This document shows, piece by piece, positions 41,692-53,287 of a stretch of DNA of 64,000 bases (the stretch's first letter is position 1; every line of letters starts with the position of its first letter). The notes under the pieces are model-generated. The model did no database searches. It saw only the letters and a program-made list of their open reading frames with translations, and was not told the origin of the DNA. Both the position numbers and the translations under genes were made by a program. The stretch comes from Kibdelosporangium aridum. GTDB taxonomy: Bacteria; Actinomycetota; Actinomycetes; Mycobacteriales; Pseudonocardiaceae. Location: contig NZ_FWXV01000001.1 of the NCBI RefSeq assembly GCF_900176515.1, positions 744,001-808,000 on the forward strand. Reading direction: 5' to 3'.

Positions 41692-43043
41692 CAGTCCTTG
41701 CTGACTCGGGTGCCGTGGACGAGGAACGCGGTGACGGCGTCGTTGCCGCAGGTGTTGCCGTTGGCGAAGTATGCGCCGTGGCCGCCCGCGTCGACCGACA
41801 CCATGGGAGCCTTCAGCGCCTCACGCATCTTCAGGGCTGCGGAGTACGGAGTGGAAGGGTCACGACGGTTCTGGATCATCAGGACCTTGTGCGAAGGCGC
41901 GATCCTCGTGGCAGGCTCGGCCGGCGGATACGGCCAGAACGCGCAGGCCGTGATGTTCTGCGGCATGCCTCCGGTCAACGGGTACTTGAGCCGGTCTATC
42001 GCGACGGCCGCGGCGTAGCGGTTGATGGATCGCGGCCAGGCGACGTCGTTGCAGCCGGTGGCGTTCAGGACGGCGTACAGGTTCTGGTACTGGTCCGGCG
42101 GGGGAAGCGGGATGCTCGGCAGCGGATCGCCCGCGCGTGCGGCCCGCATGTACTCGGCCATCAACGGAAATGTCGCGTCGGTGTACAGCCCTTGGAACAT
42201 GTAGGCCCGCAGATCGGGCACCTGTTCGGCCATCTCGAGGTATGTCTGGCGCACTGCTGCGGGCGTGTCGCCAAGGCCGTAGGTGCTCGCGCGAGCCGCA
42301 GCCCAGGCGGCGAAGTCGGGGAAACGGTCTTCGACGCCGATCGCGAAGTTGTTCACCCAGCCGTAGGCGACGCGACGCGGGTCGGGGTCGTCGCTGCTGT
42401 CCAGCACAACCCGGTCAACGCGGTCAGGGAACATCGTCGAGTAGACCGCACCGACGTACGTGCCGTACGAGACGCCCCAGTACGAGAGCTTCCGTTCGCC
42501 GAGGGCCCGACGGATCTGGTCGATGTCCCTGGCCTCGTTGCGGGTCGTGATGTGCCGTACCAGCTCGTTGCGCGTGCACGCCTGGGCGACCCGTTTCGCG
42601 CGGGCGACGTTGGCGGTGATGTCACCACCCGGTCCTGGCCACGCCTGGAGGTGACGTGGATGAGCGTCGTCGCCGGTCAGACCGCACGTGATGGGCGTGC
42701 TCCGGCCGACGCCACGCGGATCGAACCCGACGAGGTCGTAGCGGTCCAGCACCTCGCGGGGCAGCCGCATGCCGTGGGTGAGCGGCCGGTAGAGCCCCGA
42801 GTTGCCGGGACCTCCCGGGATCAGCAGCAGCACGCCCCGGCGGGTCTCCGGCTTCGCCGTCCGGATCCGGGAGATCGCCAGCGTGATCTTCTCGCCGCGG
42901 TGGTAGTCCCTCGGCACCTCGACAGTGGCGCATTCCTGGCGTGGATCCGCCGCGCACGGCGTCCAGTCCGGTCCTTCGTCGGCCATGGCAGGTGTGGCCG
43001 ACACACACCCGATCAGCAGCGTGATCGATAAGAGTCCTCGCAT
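41688..43043 (-). CDS. Secreted TAP-like alpha/beta hydrolase (tripeptidyl aminopeptidase family)
   Basis: About 451 residues from ATG 43043; an upstream ATG at 43079 is possible. The signal peptide is RGLLSITLLIGCVSATPAMA. VLLLIPGGPGNSG is the oxyanion region, LSYWGVSYGTYVGAVYSTMF is the nucleophile elbow (GVSYG), and VSVDAGGHGAYFANG holds the catalytic His. The SAP/TAP C-terminal extension with paired cysteines (ITACAFWPYPPAEP, NGNTCGNDAV) is present. Family members are exported actinomycete serine peptidases that remove tripeptides or proline-containing ends. Confidence 0.88.
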   Translation of the reverse strand: MRGLLSITLLIGCVSATPAMADEGPDWTPCAADPRQECATVEVPRDYHRGEKITLAISRIRTAKPETRRGVLLLIPGGPGNSGLYRPLTHGMRLPREVLDRYDLVGFDPRGVGRSTPITCGLTGDDAHPRHLQAWPGPGGDITANVARAKRVAQACTRNELVRHITTRNEARDIDQIRRALGERKLSYWGVSYGTYVGAVYSTMFPDRVDRVVLDSSDDPDPRRVAYGWVNNFAIGVEDRFPDFAAWAAARASTYGLGDTPAAVRQTYLEMAEQVPDLRAYMFQGLYTDATFPLMAEYMRAARAGDPLPSIPLPPPDQYQNLYAVLNATGCNDVAWPRSINRYAAAVAIDRLKYPLTGGMPQNITACAFWPYPPAEPATRIAPSHKVLMIQNRRDPSTPYSAALKMREALKAPMVSVDAGGHGAYFANGNTCGNDAVTAFLVHGTRVSKDC

Positions 43044-43137
43044 GCGTTCAGCGTGGTGATTCAGCCGGTCGTGAACCATCCGGCCGGCCTGACCCATGCC
43101 GGTAGTGCCACCCCCACCGGCATGAGATGCTGCACGC

Positions 43138-43530
43138 GTGAGCAGCTGGACCGAAGTGATCAACTATGTCCGGACCCGCTACGAGGTCCTGGAGGAGAAC
43201 GCCGACTGGCTGCGGTTCCGCCTGGACACCGACGGCGAACGCAGCCAGCAGGTCTCGGTGCACCACGTGCCGGACGCGGACGGCGGCGCGTGGCTGGAGA
43301 TCTCCTCTCCGGTCGGCTGGGCCGACCAGATCGACCTGCGCAAGCTGCTCGAACTCGCCGGTTCGGTGGTCGTCGGTGGCGTCGCGGTCGTCGACGGCGT
43401 CGCGCTGCTCAAGCACACCGTGCCGATCGAGGACCTGAGCGTCCGTGAGGAGTTCGAGCGCCCGATGAAGCTCGTGGTCGCTCGCGCGGACAGCTTCGAA
43501 CGTGAGCTCGCCGGGACGGACCACTTCTGA
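43138..43530 (+). CDS. Hypothetical protein, YbjN/T3S-chaperone-like fold
   Basis: A 130-residue protein from GTG 43138. The sequence (EVINYVRTRYEVLEENADWL, SQQVSVHHVPDADGGAWLEI, VVVGGVAVVDGVALLKHTVP, DLSVREEFERPMKLVVARAD) alternates helices and strands as in YbjN-type or type III secretion chaperone-like domains. Proteins of this design are widespread in actinobacteria without assigned function. There is no signal peptide or membrane segment. It is a single gene between convergent neighbours. Confidence 0.65.
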   Translation: MSSWTEVINYVRTRYEVLEENADWLRFRLDTDGERSQQVSVHHVPDADGGAWLEISSPVGWADQIDLRKLLELAGSVVVGGVAVVDGVALLKHTVPIEDLSVREEFERPMKLVVARADSFERELAGTDHF

Positions 43531-43547
43531 CGCTACCCTCGGTGGGC

Positions 43548-44336
43548 TCAGGCAGCTGATGGCTCCGAAGGCAGTGGTCGGCGGACCCGCTCGGCTGCGA
43601 TCAGCTCCACGATGACGAGGACACCGACCGCCTCCACCAGCAGCAGGCTGATCAGCACGACCAGCTGCGTAGCACCCGCCTGCATCGGTGACGCGCCGCC
43701 GAGCAGGACACCCACGAACGCGCCCGGCAACGTCACCAGGCCGACGGTTCTGGTCTGATCCAGCGCGGGAACCAGTGCTTGTCCGGCGGTCGGGCGGCAG
43801 ATCAGCAGGGCCGCGTCCCGTGGCATGAAGCCCAACGCCAACGCCGCCTCGTATTCGCCTCGGCGGGTTTTCAGCTCGTCGAGTGCGCGTCGGCCGGCGA
43901 GTGTCGTGGCGGTCATGGCGCCGCCGATCAGGATGCCCGCGATCGGCACGACGGCGATCGGCGTGGCCGGGACCAAGCCCGACAGGATCAGCGCGGCCAA
44001 TGGCGGCGCGACTCCGGCCGCGATCGCGGCGGCTGCCCAGACCGCGTCCGACCAGCTGCCGAAGCGCCGCGCTGAGGTGATGCTGGCGACCGAGAACATC
44101 ATCAGTACGAACGCGGCGGTCAGCCATCCGGAGTGCAGGACCGCCGTGATCAGCAGCGAGACGGCCGCGAGTTGGACCGTCGCGCGGACCGAGGCCGTGA
44201 GGATCGAATGCCACGGGCCGAGCCGTCCCAGCCAGACGAGCACAGCCGCCGTGGCTGCGAACAGCCCCAACACGACTGCCAGCAGCGGACCAAGTTGGAT
44301 CACCCGGACAGCGTATGGGCTTTCGCCGGAAGACAT
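43548..44336 (-). CDS. fetB: FetB-type ABC permease (UPF0014)
   Basis: A 262-residue protein with about seven membrane segments. RATVQLAAVSLLITAVLHSG, VASITSARRF, GILIGGAMTATTLAGRRALDEL and GALVGVLLGGAS-like TLPGAFVGVLLGGASPMQAGATQLVV match the UPF0014/FetB family, whose E. coli member works with an ATPase (FetA) in iron export and resistance to peroxide. No ATPase gene is adjacent, so the partner is unknown. No ribosome site precedes ATG 44336; starts at in-frame GTGs 10-12 codons downstream are possible. Confidence 0.83.
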   Translation of the reverse strand: MSSGESPYAVRVIQLGPLLAVVLGLFAATAAVLVWLGRLGPWHSILTASVRATVQLAAVSLLITAVLHSGWLTAAFVLMMFSVASITSARRFGSWSDAVWAAAAIAAGVAPPLAALILSGLVPATPIAVVPIAGILIGGAMTATTLAGRRALDELKTRRGEYEAALALGFMPRDAALLICRPTAGQALVPALDQTRTVGLVTLPGAFVGVLLGGASPMQAGATQLVVLISLLLVEAVGVLVIVELIAAERVRRPLPSEPSAA

Positions 44337-44397
44337 CGGATGGGTAGGCTGCCGTCAGCACTGGCTCCGCCGCACGGAGTTGCAAGGAGAAGAAGAC

Positions 44398-46806
44398 TTG
44401 AACCGCGTGCGCGTGCTGCTGGTCATCATCGTTCTGCTTACCGCTGGACTACCGGCGGTCGCCCAACCTCAGCAGTTGGGTCTGCACTGGACCGCCGATC
44501 ATTCGCCGTTCCGGTTGCAGTTCTTCGACAAGGGCCGGCCGATACTCCGTCAGGCCGCTGGCCGGATGTCCTACACCCTCGCCGATGGAACCACACACGA
44601 GCTGAAGAACGTGCTGCGTACCGAGGGGTCCACGTATGTCGTGGCGACTGACGAGACCTCCCGGACCGCGCGCGTGACTGTGCAGCGGACACCTCGTGGC
44701 ATTCGCGTCGAATGGCGGTTGACGCCAGCGGCCGACGTCGTTCAGGTCCATGAGACGCTGACCGGTGACGACGCCGAACATTTCCTGGGTGGCGGAGCCA
44801 ACTTCATCTACACCGACCTGCGCCACCGTGTGCTGCTGAACAAGGCGTTCTTCACCGGCGCGGCCAACTTGGGCAGCTGCAACAAGAGCGGCATGCCGAG
44901 TCCGTTCTTCCTGAGCTCGCGCGGATACGCGGTGTTCCCGGAGACCGACGCGATCGGCCGGATCGCGTTCCCGAACGCCGTGAACGACCCGCCGCACTGC
45001 TCGGACACGCCGCCGCCATGCCCGGTCCAGCTCGGTCAGCCTGACCGGACCCAACTGTGCTTCAAGACCAACAAACTGGACTACGAGATCTACGCGGGTG
45101 GACCGTCCCAGGTTGTCCGCGCGTACAGCGCAAGGGCGGGCCTTCCGACCTTGCCGCCTGTCCGCCAGTTCGCCTTGACCCATTGGCGTGACACGGTTGC
45201 CGATCAGGCCACCGTGGTCGATGACGTGAACCAGTTGCTGGACCGGGGTATCCCGCTGGCGACGGAGTGGATAGACAACCCGTGGGAGATCTCGACAAAA
45301 CTGCCGGGGGAGAGCCAGAACAGCCGATACTCCTGCAACGGCACCTTGACGTTCGACCCGGTCCAGTTCCCCGATCCTCCCAAGATGGTCGCCGACCTCA
45401 AGTCACGCGGCGTGCACCTCGGCATCTGGATCTCACCGCACGTGCGTACGGTCGCAGCCGAGCGTCCGTGCCCGGTCTCCGACTACCCGCCGGGTTCGTT
45501 CATCCAGACCTCGCGGACGGATCCATTGCAACTCGACCTGACCAACCCGGCGACTCGCGCGCATTTCGAGGCGAAGCTGGAGAAGCTGTTCTCGCTGGGA
45601 ATCGACATGGTGAAGGGCGACAGGGGAGAGGAGTTCGAACTCGAGGACGCGACTTTCGCCGCCGGGCCGGGCACGGAACTGATGAACACCAACCCTGTCC
45701 GGTATGCCCAGTCCACCGTATCGGTTCTGCGTAAGCTTTATGGAGACAAGTTCACGACATTGTGGCGCGGCGGATACACCGGTCTGCCGTCCATTGTGAA
45801 CGGCGTGTGGGGAGGTGACCCGCGGGCGACGTATGACGGCCTTCGGCTGTCTGTCCGACGTGGACTGAACTCCTGGCTGTCCGGCCACCCGGTGTGGGGA
45901 ACTGACACGGGTGGCTTCAACGGTGGCGGCACAGGCGCGCCGAGCCCGACCCTGTTCACCCGGTGGGCACAGTTCTCGGCGGTGTCGCCGGTCTTCGAGG
46001 TCGGTGGTGCAGGGCGAAACGCGACACCGTGGCTCTATGACGACAAGACGGTCGCCCGTTTCCGCGACAACGTCTTGCTGCACTACGCGCTCTTCCCGTA
46101 TCTCTACGGCTTGGCCCAGCACTCGGCGCGAACCGGTGAACCCATCGTGCGCCCGATGGCCTACAACTACCCCTCCGACGAAAACGCATGGTCAGCCGAC
46201 CAGCACATGATGATCGGCTCGGACCTGCTGGCGATCCCCGCCACGGCCGACCGCAATGAAGCCGACGCCGCGGCAGGCCAACCGACTCCGGTGGACGTGT
46301 ACCTGCCCGCGGGTCGCTGGATCGACTTGTTCACCGGCACGGTCCACGAAGGAAACCAGCGGCTGGTCCGCAGTTCCACACTGGACGAGTTCCCGCTGTA
46401 CCTGCGGGCCGGGGCGGCGATCGGGTTCAACCAGAGGATCGACGGAGTCTGGTCGCAGCCCTGGAACCTCAACGACCTCGATCGGCGGGACCGTACCGGC
46501 TGGACCTACGCTCCCGGCAGCGGCCTGACGCATGCCACCAGCCCGACCGGCGGCACCTTCGTCGCCCATAGCCGGTACGGCACAACGACGATGCTTGTCT
46601 CGAACGCTCCATCCGAGACGCAGGTGATGGTGGCATCGCAGGTCAAACCCAAGCAGGTGTTCATCGACGGCCGGCCGGTCGCGGAGACTTCGGGGCAATT
46701 GTCCGAAGCTGCGGTCGGCTGGACGATGAAGCCGGGCCCATTCGGTGGCTTGTTGCTGAAATTGCGGCCACGCGCGGGAATCAGCGGTGTGACGATCGTG
46801 CAGTGA
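44398..46806 (+). CDS. Secreted glycoside hydrolase family 31 enzyme
   Basis: An 802-residue protein. The start is TTG 44398, eight bases after AAGGAG, giving a signal peptide (RVRVLLVIIVLLTAGLPAVA). The N-terminal beta-sandwich is followed by the (beta/alpha)8 barrel: LTHWRDTVADQATVVDDVNQ, IDNPWEISTKL, GVHLGIWISPHVRT, GIDMVKGDRGEEFE (nucleophile Asp in KGD), then GHPVWGTDTGGFNGGGTG (acid/base Asp). VDVYLPAGRWIDLFTGTVHEG is the family's C-terminal beta domain. GH31 includes alpha-glucosidases, alpha-xylosidases and sulphoquinovosidases; the specificity is undetermined. A strong terminator follows immediately. Confidence 0.88.
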   Translation: MNRVRVLLVIIVLLTAGLPAVAQPQQLGLHWTADHSPFRLQFFDKGRPILRQAAGRMSYTLADGTTHELKNVLRTEGSTYVVATDETSRTARVTVQRTPRGIRVEWRLTPAADVVQVHETLTGDDAEHFLGGGANFIYTDLRHRVLLNKAFFTGAANLGSCNKSGMPSPFFLSSRGYAVFPETDAIGRIAFPNAVNDPPHCSDTPPPCPVQLGQPDRTQLCFKTNKLDYEIYAGGPSQVVRAYSARAGLPTLPPVRQFALTHWRDTVADQATVVDDVNQLLDRGIPLATEWIDNPWEISTKLPGESQNSRYSCNGTLTFDPVQFPDPPKMVADLKSRGVHLGIWISPHVRTVAAERPCPVSDYPPGSFIQTSRTDPLQLDLTNPATRAHFEAKLEKLFSLGIDMVKGDRGEEFELEDATFAAGPGTELMNTNPVRYAQSTVSVLRKLYGDKFTTLWRGGYTGLPSIVNGVWGGDPRATYDGLRLSVRRGLNSWLSGHPVWGTDTGGFNGGGTGAPSPTLFTRWAQFSAVSPVFEVGGAGRNATPWLYDDKTVARFRDNVLLHYALFPYLYGLAQHSARTGEPIVRPMAYNYPSDENAWSADQHMMIGSDLLAIPATADRNEADAAAGQPTPVDVYLPAGRWIDLFTGTVHEGNQRLVRSSTLDEFPLYLRAGAAIGFNQRIDGVWSQPWNLNDLDRRDRTGWTYAPGSGLTHATSPTGGTFVAHSRYGTTTMLVSNAPSETQVMVASQVKPKQVFIDGRPVAETSGQLSEAAVGWTMKPGPFGGLLLKLRPRAGISGVTIVQ

Positions 46807-46807
46807 C

Positions 46808-46837
46808 GCCCGGGTGGCCCAAACTCGCCACCCGGGC
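46808..46837 (+). terminator. Hairpin terminator after the GH31 gene
   Basis: GCCCGGGTGGC (46808-46818) and GCCACCCGGGC (46827-46837) form a perfect 11-bp stem with an 8-base loop, one base after the GH31 stop codon. No T-run follows, as is usual in high-GC actinobacteria. Confidence 0.8.
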
Positions 46838-46865
46838 CTGACCGCATAACGATCACACTGTGGAT

Positions 46866-47210
46866 ATGAAGGTCCTGATCTCGACGGTTCCGACGCTCGG
46901 CCACATCTATCCGCTGTTGCCGCTGGCACGCGCCTTCCGTGCCCGCGGCAACCCCGTGGCTTTCGGTCCGGCTTCTGTGGGGTCATTGCTGTCCGCAGAG
47001 GACGTTGAGGTGCTCACAGCGCGCGTCGAATACTCCGTGGTGCTGGAGGAGCGACAGCGGCGAACAGGTGTCATCCCGTACACGCCGACAACTTCCCCGT
47101 GCGCGCCTGCGTTCCGCGACAGCGCGGTCAAGATCGCCGCCGAGATCGCCAGCATGCCCAGCCCGGATGCCGTCGCGGCCGACATCAGCGAGGCGCGGAT
47201 CAGAAGATGA
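46866..47210 (+). pseudogene. Truncated GT1 (EryCIII/UGT-like) glycosyltransferase remnant
   Basis: Only ~115 residues of a ~400-residue family remain. MDMKVLISTVPTLGHIYPLLPLARAFRARG is the acceptor-domain start of macrolide-type glycosyltransferases, and AVKIAAEIASMPSPDAVAAD is further family-like sequence. The frame stops at 47210, inside the end of the convergent NRAMP gene. The nucleotide-sugar-binding C-half is missing entirely, so it cannot be active. It looks like the leftover end of a gene lost by deletion when the NRAMP gene came to lie next to it. Confidence 0.7.
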
Positions 47211-48399
47211 CCGACGTAGCCAGGTACAAGTTCAGGCAACTGATCACCACCGCGAAGAACCCGGCGATCACGGTAGTCGACTTGCGGTTGACGTAAGCGC
47301 CCATGACATCCGCGCGCCGGGTCAACAACACCAGTGGTATCAACGCGAACGGTATGCCGAAGGACAGAACTACCTGGGAAATGACCAAACTCTCCGTCAC
47401 AGGCAGCCCGAGCGAAAGCACGACGAGCGCGGGCAGCATGGTCACACCACGCCGAACCACCAGCGGGATGCTCCGCCGGATGAACCCGCTCATGACAACT
47501 TGTCCCGCATACGTGCCCACGCTGGACGAAGACAGCCCGGATGCCAGCAACGCCACGGCGAACGCGAGTGCCGCACCGCCACCGAGCAGCCTGCCGAGTT
47601 CGGAGTGGGCGAACATGATGGGATCGGCCTCGCCGAGACCGGGCAGCACGGCCGCGGCCAGGACGAGCATGGCGACGTTGATCAACCCGGCTGTGCCGAG
47701 GGCGAGGATCACGTCGAGCCGCTGCGACCTCAACACCTCGCGAGTGGGCGGCAGCTTCCGCACCCTGGTCAGCGCCGAGTGCAGGTAGATCACATGCGGC
47801 ATCACGGTCGCACCAATGATCCCCACGGCGAGCAGCAGCATCTCATCGGCAGAGGTCGAGTACGCGAGATCAGGAGCCGCCGTACTGCCGCCCACCGACA
47901 ACAGCGAATAGGCGAAGCCCAGGAACACAATGCCCAGCAACCCGGCGATGGCGATCTCAAAAGGACGGTACCCGCGCCGAGTCAGTTCAAGCAGTCCGAA
48001 CGAGACCACAGCCGTGATCAGTCCCGCGATGGGCAATGGCACACCGAACAACAAGTACAAACCAAGCGCCGCGCCGACGAACTCGGCCAGGTCTGTTGCC
48101 ATGGCGACCAGTTCCGCCTGGATCCACAGACCGATGGTGACCGGCTTGGGATAGCGCTCACGGCATTGCTCGGACAGGTCCATCCCCGTTGCCACGCCGA
48201 GCTTTGCCGAGAGGTACTGCACGAGCATCGCTACGAAGTTCGCTGCTACCACTACCCACACCAGGGTATAGCCGAATTCCGCTCCGGCGGTGATGTTCGT
48301 GGCGAAGTTGCCAGGGTCGATGTAGGCGACGGCCGCGACAAAGGCGGGTCCGAGCATGGCCACGGTACGAGGCCGCACTGCTACGGCGGTCTGAGTCAT
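47200..48399 (-). CDS. mntH: NRAMP-family Mn2+/Fe2+ transporter
   Basis: A 399-residue proton-coupled metal transporter with about 11 membrane segments. The metal-binding DPGN motif is residues 28-31 (YIDPGNFATNITAG), and MPHVIYLHSAL in helix 6 supplies the Met and His of the site. CRERYPKPVTIGLWIQAELVAMATDLAEFVG is the conserved helix 2-3 region. ATG 48399 follows GAGGAGAAAGG at a long spacing, and part of that site lies in a perfect 13-bp hairpin, so translation may be controlled. It imports Mn(II) or Fe(II). Confidence 0.92.
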   Translation of the reverse strand: MTQTAVAVRPRTVAMLGPAFVAAVAYIDPGNFATNITAGAEFGYTLVWVVVAANFVAMLVQYLSAKLGVATGMDLSEQCRERYPKPVTIGLWIQAELVAMATDLAEFVGAALGLYLLFGVPLPIAGLITAVVSFGLLELTRRGYRPFEIAIAGLLGIVFLGFAYSLLSVGGSTAAPDLAYSTSADEMLLLAVGIIGATVMPHVIYLHSALTRVRKLPPTREVLRSQRLDVILALGTAGLINVAMLVLAAAVLPGLGEADPIMFAHSELGRLLGGGAALAFAVALLASGLSSSSVGTYAGQVVMSGFIRRSIPLVVRRGVTMLPALVVLSLGLPVTESLVISQVVLSFGIPFALIPLVLLTRRADVMGAYVNRKSTTVIAGFFAVVISCLNLYLATSVIF

Positions 48400-48416
48400 A
48401 ACAGGGCAGCCTTTCT

Positions 48417-48447
48417 CCTCGTGCGTGGCAAAGGGCCACGCACGAGG
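48417..48447 (-). terminator. Perfect 13-bp hairpin between groEL and the NRAMP gene
   Basis: CCTCGTGCGTGGC and GCCACGCACGAGG form a perfect stem with a 5-base loop, starting 16 bp after the groEL stop. It is most simply the terminator of the monooxygenase operon. Its downstream arm includes GAGG of the NRAMP ribosome site, so in read-through RNA it would also hide that site. Confidence 0.7.
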
Positions 48448-48463
48448 AATCAATCAAAGGGGA

Positions 48464-51185
<2,722 letters not shown>

Positions 51186-51189
<4 letters not shown>

Positions 51190-51884
51190 GTCTCGTCCTC
51201 CGGGTATCTCGCCCGCAGCATGCCTCGGCACACTCCGGAATTGGCTTCCTGACTGACCCTCGTCACCCGGGCGAGCCCGAGATGCCTGCGCAGGTTCCCC
51301 ATCGGGATGGGCGAACCGTCGGCCGGGTCGATGAGCAGCGGATCCCGGTCTGTGCACGGCAGACCAAGCTCTCGCCTGCGGTCCCGCAACCTCTCCAGGT
51401 CCGGGCCCGCCGGAGCGTCGCCGAGAGTCATCCCGGCAAGCTCCACAGGGGACTTACGCAGGGACCGGCACACGCGATCGGTACCGGCCAGCACGGCCCT
51501 GCGCAGAAAGTCGGCACGCAAGGAATCAAGTTCCTCGACAGCCTCGCCTTCGAAGGATCGCACGAAACCCTTGCGCGCGGCGACGCCGTTGTTGATCACG
51601 TCGGATGCGAAGTGATCGATCAGTCTCACGTCGACAGAGGTCACGCCCGGCACGGAACGCACTGCGTCATAGGCGTCGGCCACCATCAGGAACGCGAAGT
51701 TCGGAGCACAGAAATAGGTCGGGAGCCGCAGCCGCACCACGGCCTTGCCCGCTGGCGAGACCCAGCAGTGTTTGACGAAACCCAGGTCGGTCAGCGGTTC
51801 GTCGAGTTCGGGGTCCAGCACAGTGCCGAGCCCGGCCCAGACGGCCCCGTGCAAGGCCGTCTGGGCGGTGAGCGCGCCAGTCAT
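51186..51884 (-). CDS. DUF59/MIP18-like metal-sulfur assembly protein
   Basis: A 232-residue protein. The N-terminal ~95 residues are a MIP18 domain: GLGTVLDPELDEPLTDLGFVKH, then VVRLRLPTYFCAPNFAFLMV with the reactive-type Cys, and VPGVTSVDVRLIDHFASDVI. The C-terminal half (LRKSPVELAGMTLGDAPAGP and after) is not familiar. Members with this layout occur in actinobacterial propane/phenol monooxygenase operons and may help insert iron or assemble the 2Fe-2S reductase. It is coupled on both sides by ATGA overlaps. Confidence 0.85.
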
Positions 51885-52915
51885 TGCGAAACGCCAACGG
51901 GCTCAACTGTTGGCTTCGCCTCAGGCTGCAGCTCGGCCGGAATGTCGATGTCGTACAACCGGGCCGCGTTGAGGCCGAGGATCTTCTTCTTCACGGTCGT
52001 GTTGAGCTTGCCGTAATCGGAGAACTCCTCGCCGTCCGGCATCTGCCAGTCGACGAATCCCTCGACCTGCCACCGTGGTTCCCAGATCGCGTAGTCCGCG
52101 CCGAAGATCAGCCGGTCCTCGCCGAGCCAGAACATCAGTTCGCCCATCACCTTGGCGAAGAACCGAGGCCGGGCGTGCATCAGACCGCCGACGACCACCG
52201 CGAGACCCGCGTACACGTTGGGTTCCTGGGTGGCCATGAAGCAGAAGTCCTCGATCCGCGGCAGGCCGACGTGTTCCACGATGAAGTTCAGCTCGGGGAA
52301 GTTGGTCGCCGCGTAATCCACATCGGACACGTCGAACGCGTCCTTGTCCAGCGGCCAGATCGTCGGGCCCTTGTGGACGTGGATGTTCTTGATCCCCAGT
52401 TCCTGGCACTTCTCCAGATACCGGGCGGACTCCGGGGACTTCAGGCTCCAGCCGCGGGAGTCACCGCGCCACTCGGCGGTGTAGAGCTTGACTCCCTTGC
52501 AGCCCCAGCGCTTCGCGCGTTCTTCGAGCCCCTTGAGGCCGTCATCTCCTTCGCGTGGGTCCCATGTGGTGTTGACGATGAACTTGCCGGGGTGCCGTTC
52601 GGCCATGGCACCGTCGGCCTCGGTGGTGTTGAACCCTTCCTTGTACCACTGCCGCAGGTTCGTCGGCTGGAAGATGGCGATGTCGACGTGCCCTTCGTCG
52701 AACAGGTCCTTCATCATCCTTTCTTCCGAGTACTTCATGAACTCCTCGATGGACCAATGGGTCTCGGCGGGGCCAAGGCCCTGGTAGGCGTGGAAGCACT
52801 CGATCCAGCCCTTGGCGTACTGCTCCTGGCCTGCCACCCAGTTCTCCGGACTGGCGTCCCAGAAGTGGGTGTGGCCGTCGACAACGAAATACTTCTCGCC
52901 ATCTTTCTCGTACAC
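51881..52915 (-). CDS. Amidohydrolase-2 family protein of the monooxygenase operon
   Basis: A 344-residue TIM-barrel protein from GTG 52915. VVDGHTHFWDASPENW carries the N-terminal metal HxH, KGVKLYTAEWRGDS and IHVHKGPTIWPLD the middle His, FIVEHVGLPRIEDFCFMATQ another His, and IFGADYAIWEP the late Asp. It is conserved in prm/mim operons between the coupling protein and the alcohol dehydrogenase, where its role is unknown. A hydrolase or decarboxylase on a downstream product, or an assembly factor, are the main ideas. Confidence 0.9.
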   Translation of the reverse strand: MYEKDGEKYFVVDGHTHFWDASPENWVAGQEQYAKGWIECFHAYQGLGPAETHWSIEEFMKYSEERMMKDLFDEGHVDIAIFQPTNLRQWYKEGFNTTEADGAMAERHPGKFIVNTTWDPREGDDGLKGLEERAKRWGCKGVKLYTAEWRGDSRGWSLKSPESARYLEKCQELGIKNIHVHKGPTIWPLDKDAFDVSDVDYAATNFPELNFIVEHVGLPRIEDFCFMATQEPNVYAGLAVVVGGLMHARPRFFAKVMGELMFWLGEDRLIFGADYAIWEPRWQVEGFVDWQMPDGEEFSDYGKLNTTVKKKILGLNAARLYDIDIPAELQPEAKPTVEPVGVSQ

Positions 52916-52924
52916 AGCGACTTC

Positions 52925-53287
52925 CTAACTACGGGCTACGAGGTCGAAATCGAGGTACTCGGCGGCGTCCTCGGGGTTGGCGAACATGATCGTCCGGTCG
53001 TCCTCGTGGATCATCCGGCCGTAGTGCGTCGACATGCTCTCTTCGAACTCCGCGGCGTTGAACCAGCCTTCCTCCTCTCCGGCGGCCTCGTCGATCTCGG
53101 CGTAGACCACGTCCATCCGGCCGACCGCGTCGACCCGGATCATCGACGGCAACGGTGTGATGGTGACGTTGTCCTTGTGCCGCATCACTTCGGCGACGAT
53201 CGCGCCGACCTGGTTGTTCATCAGGGTGAAGCCGCACATGTTGGACGCGGTGTTGTTGCGCTGAAAGCGATCTTGCGTCGCGGTCAC
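52925..53287 (-). CDS. prmD: Monooxygenase coupling (effector) protein
   Basis: A 120-residue protein from GTG 53287, overlapping the prmC stop (GTGA). SNMCGFTLMNNQVGAIVAEV, DNVTITPLPSMIRVDAVGRMDVVYAEIDE and STHYGRMIHEDDRTIMF match the MmoB/DmpM family of small cofactor-free regulatory proteins. These bind the hydroxylase and steer electron transfer and substrate entry. The short C-terminal AAEYLDFDLVARS is typical of the propane-monooxygenase group. Confidence 0.93.
   Translation of the reverse strand: MTATQDRFQRNNTASNMCGFTLMNNQVGAIVAEVMRHKDNVTITPLPSMIRVDAVGRMDVVYAEIDEAAGEEEGWFNAAEFEESMSTHYGRMIHEDDRTIMFANPEDAAEYLDFDLVARS

Noticed and set aside
43825..44397. N-terminal extension of the GH31 protein by ~190 residues
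   Set aside because: That stretch is the antisense shadow of fetB; TTG 44398 has a strong ribosome site and starts a proper signal peptide.
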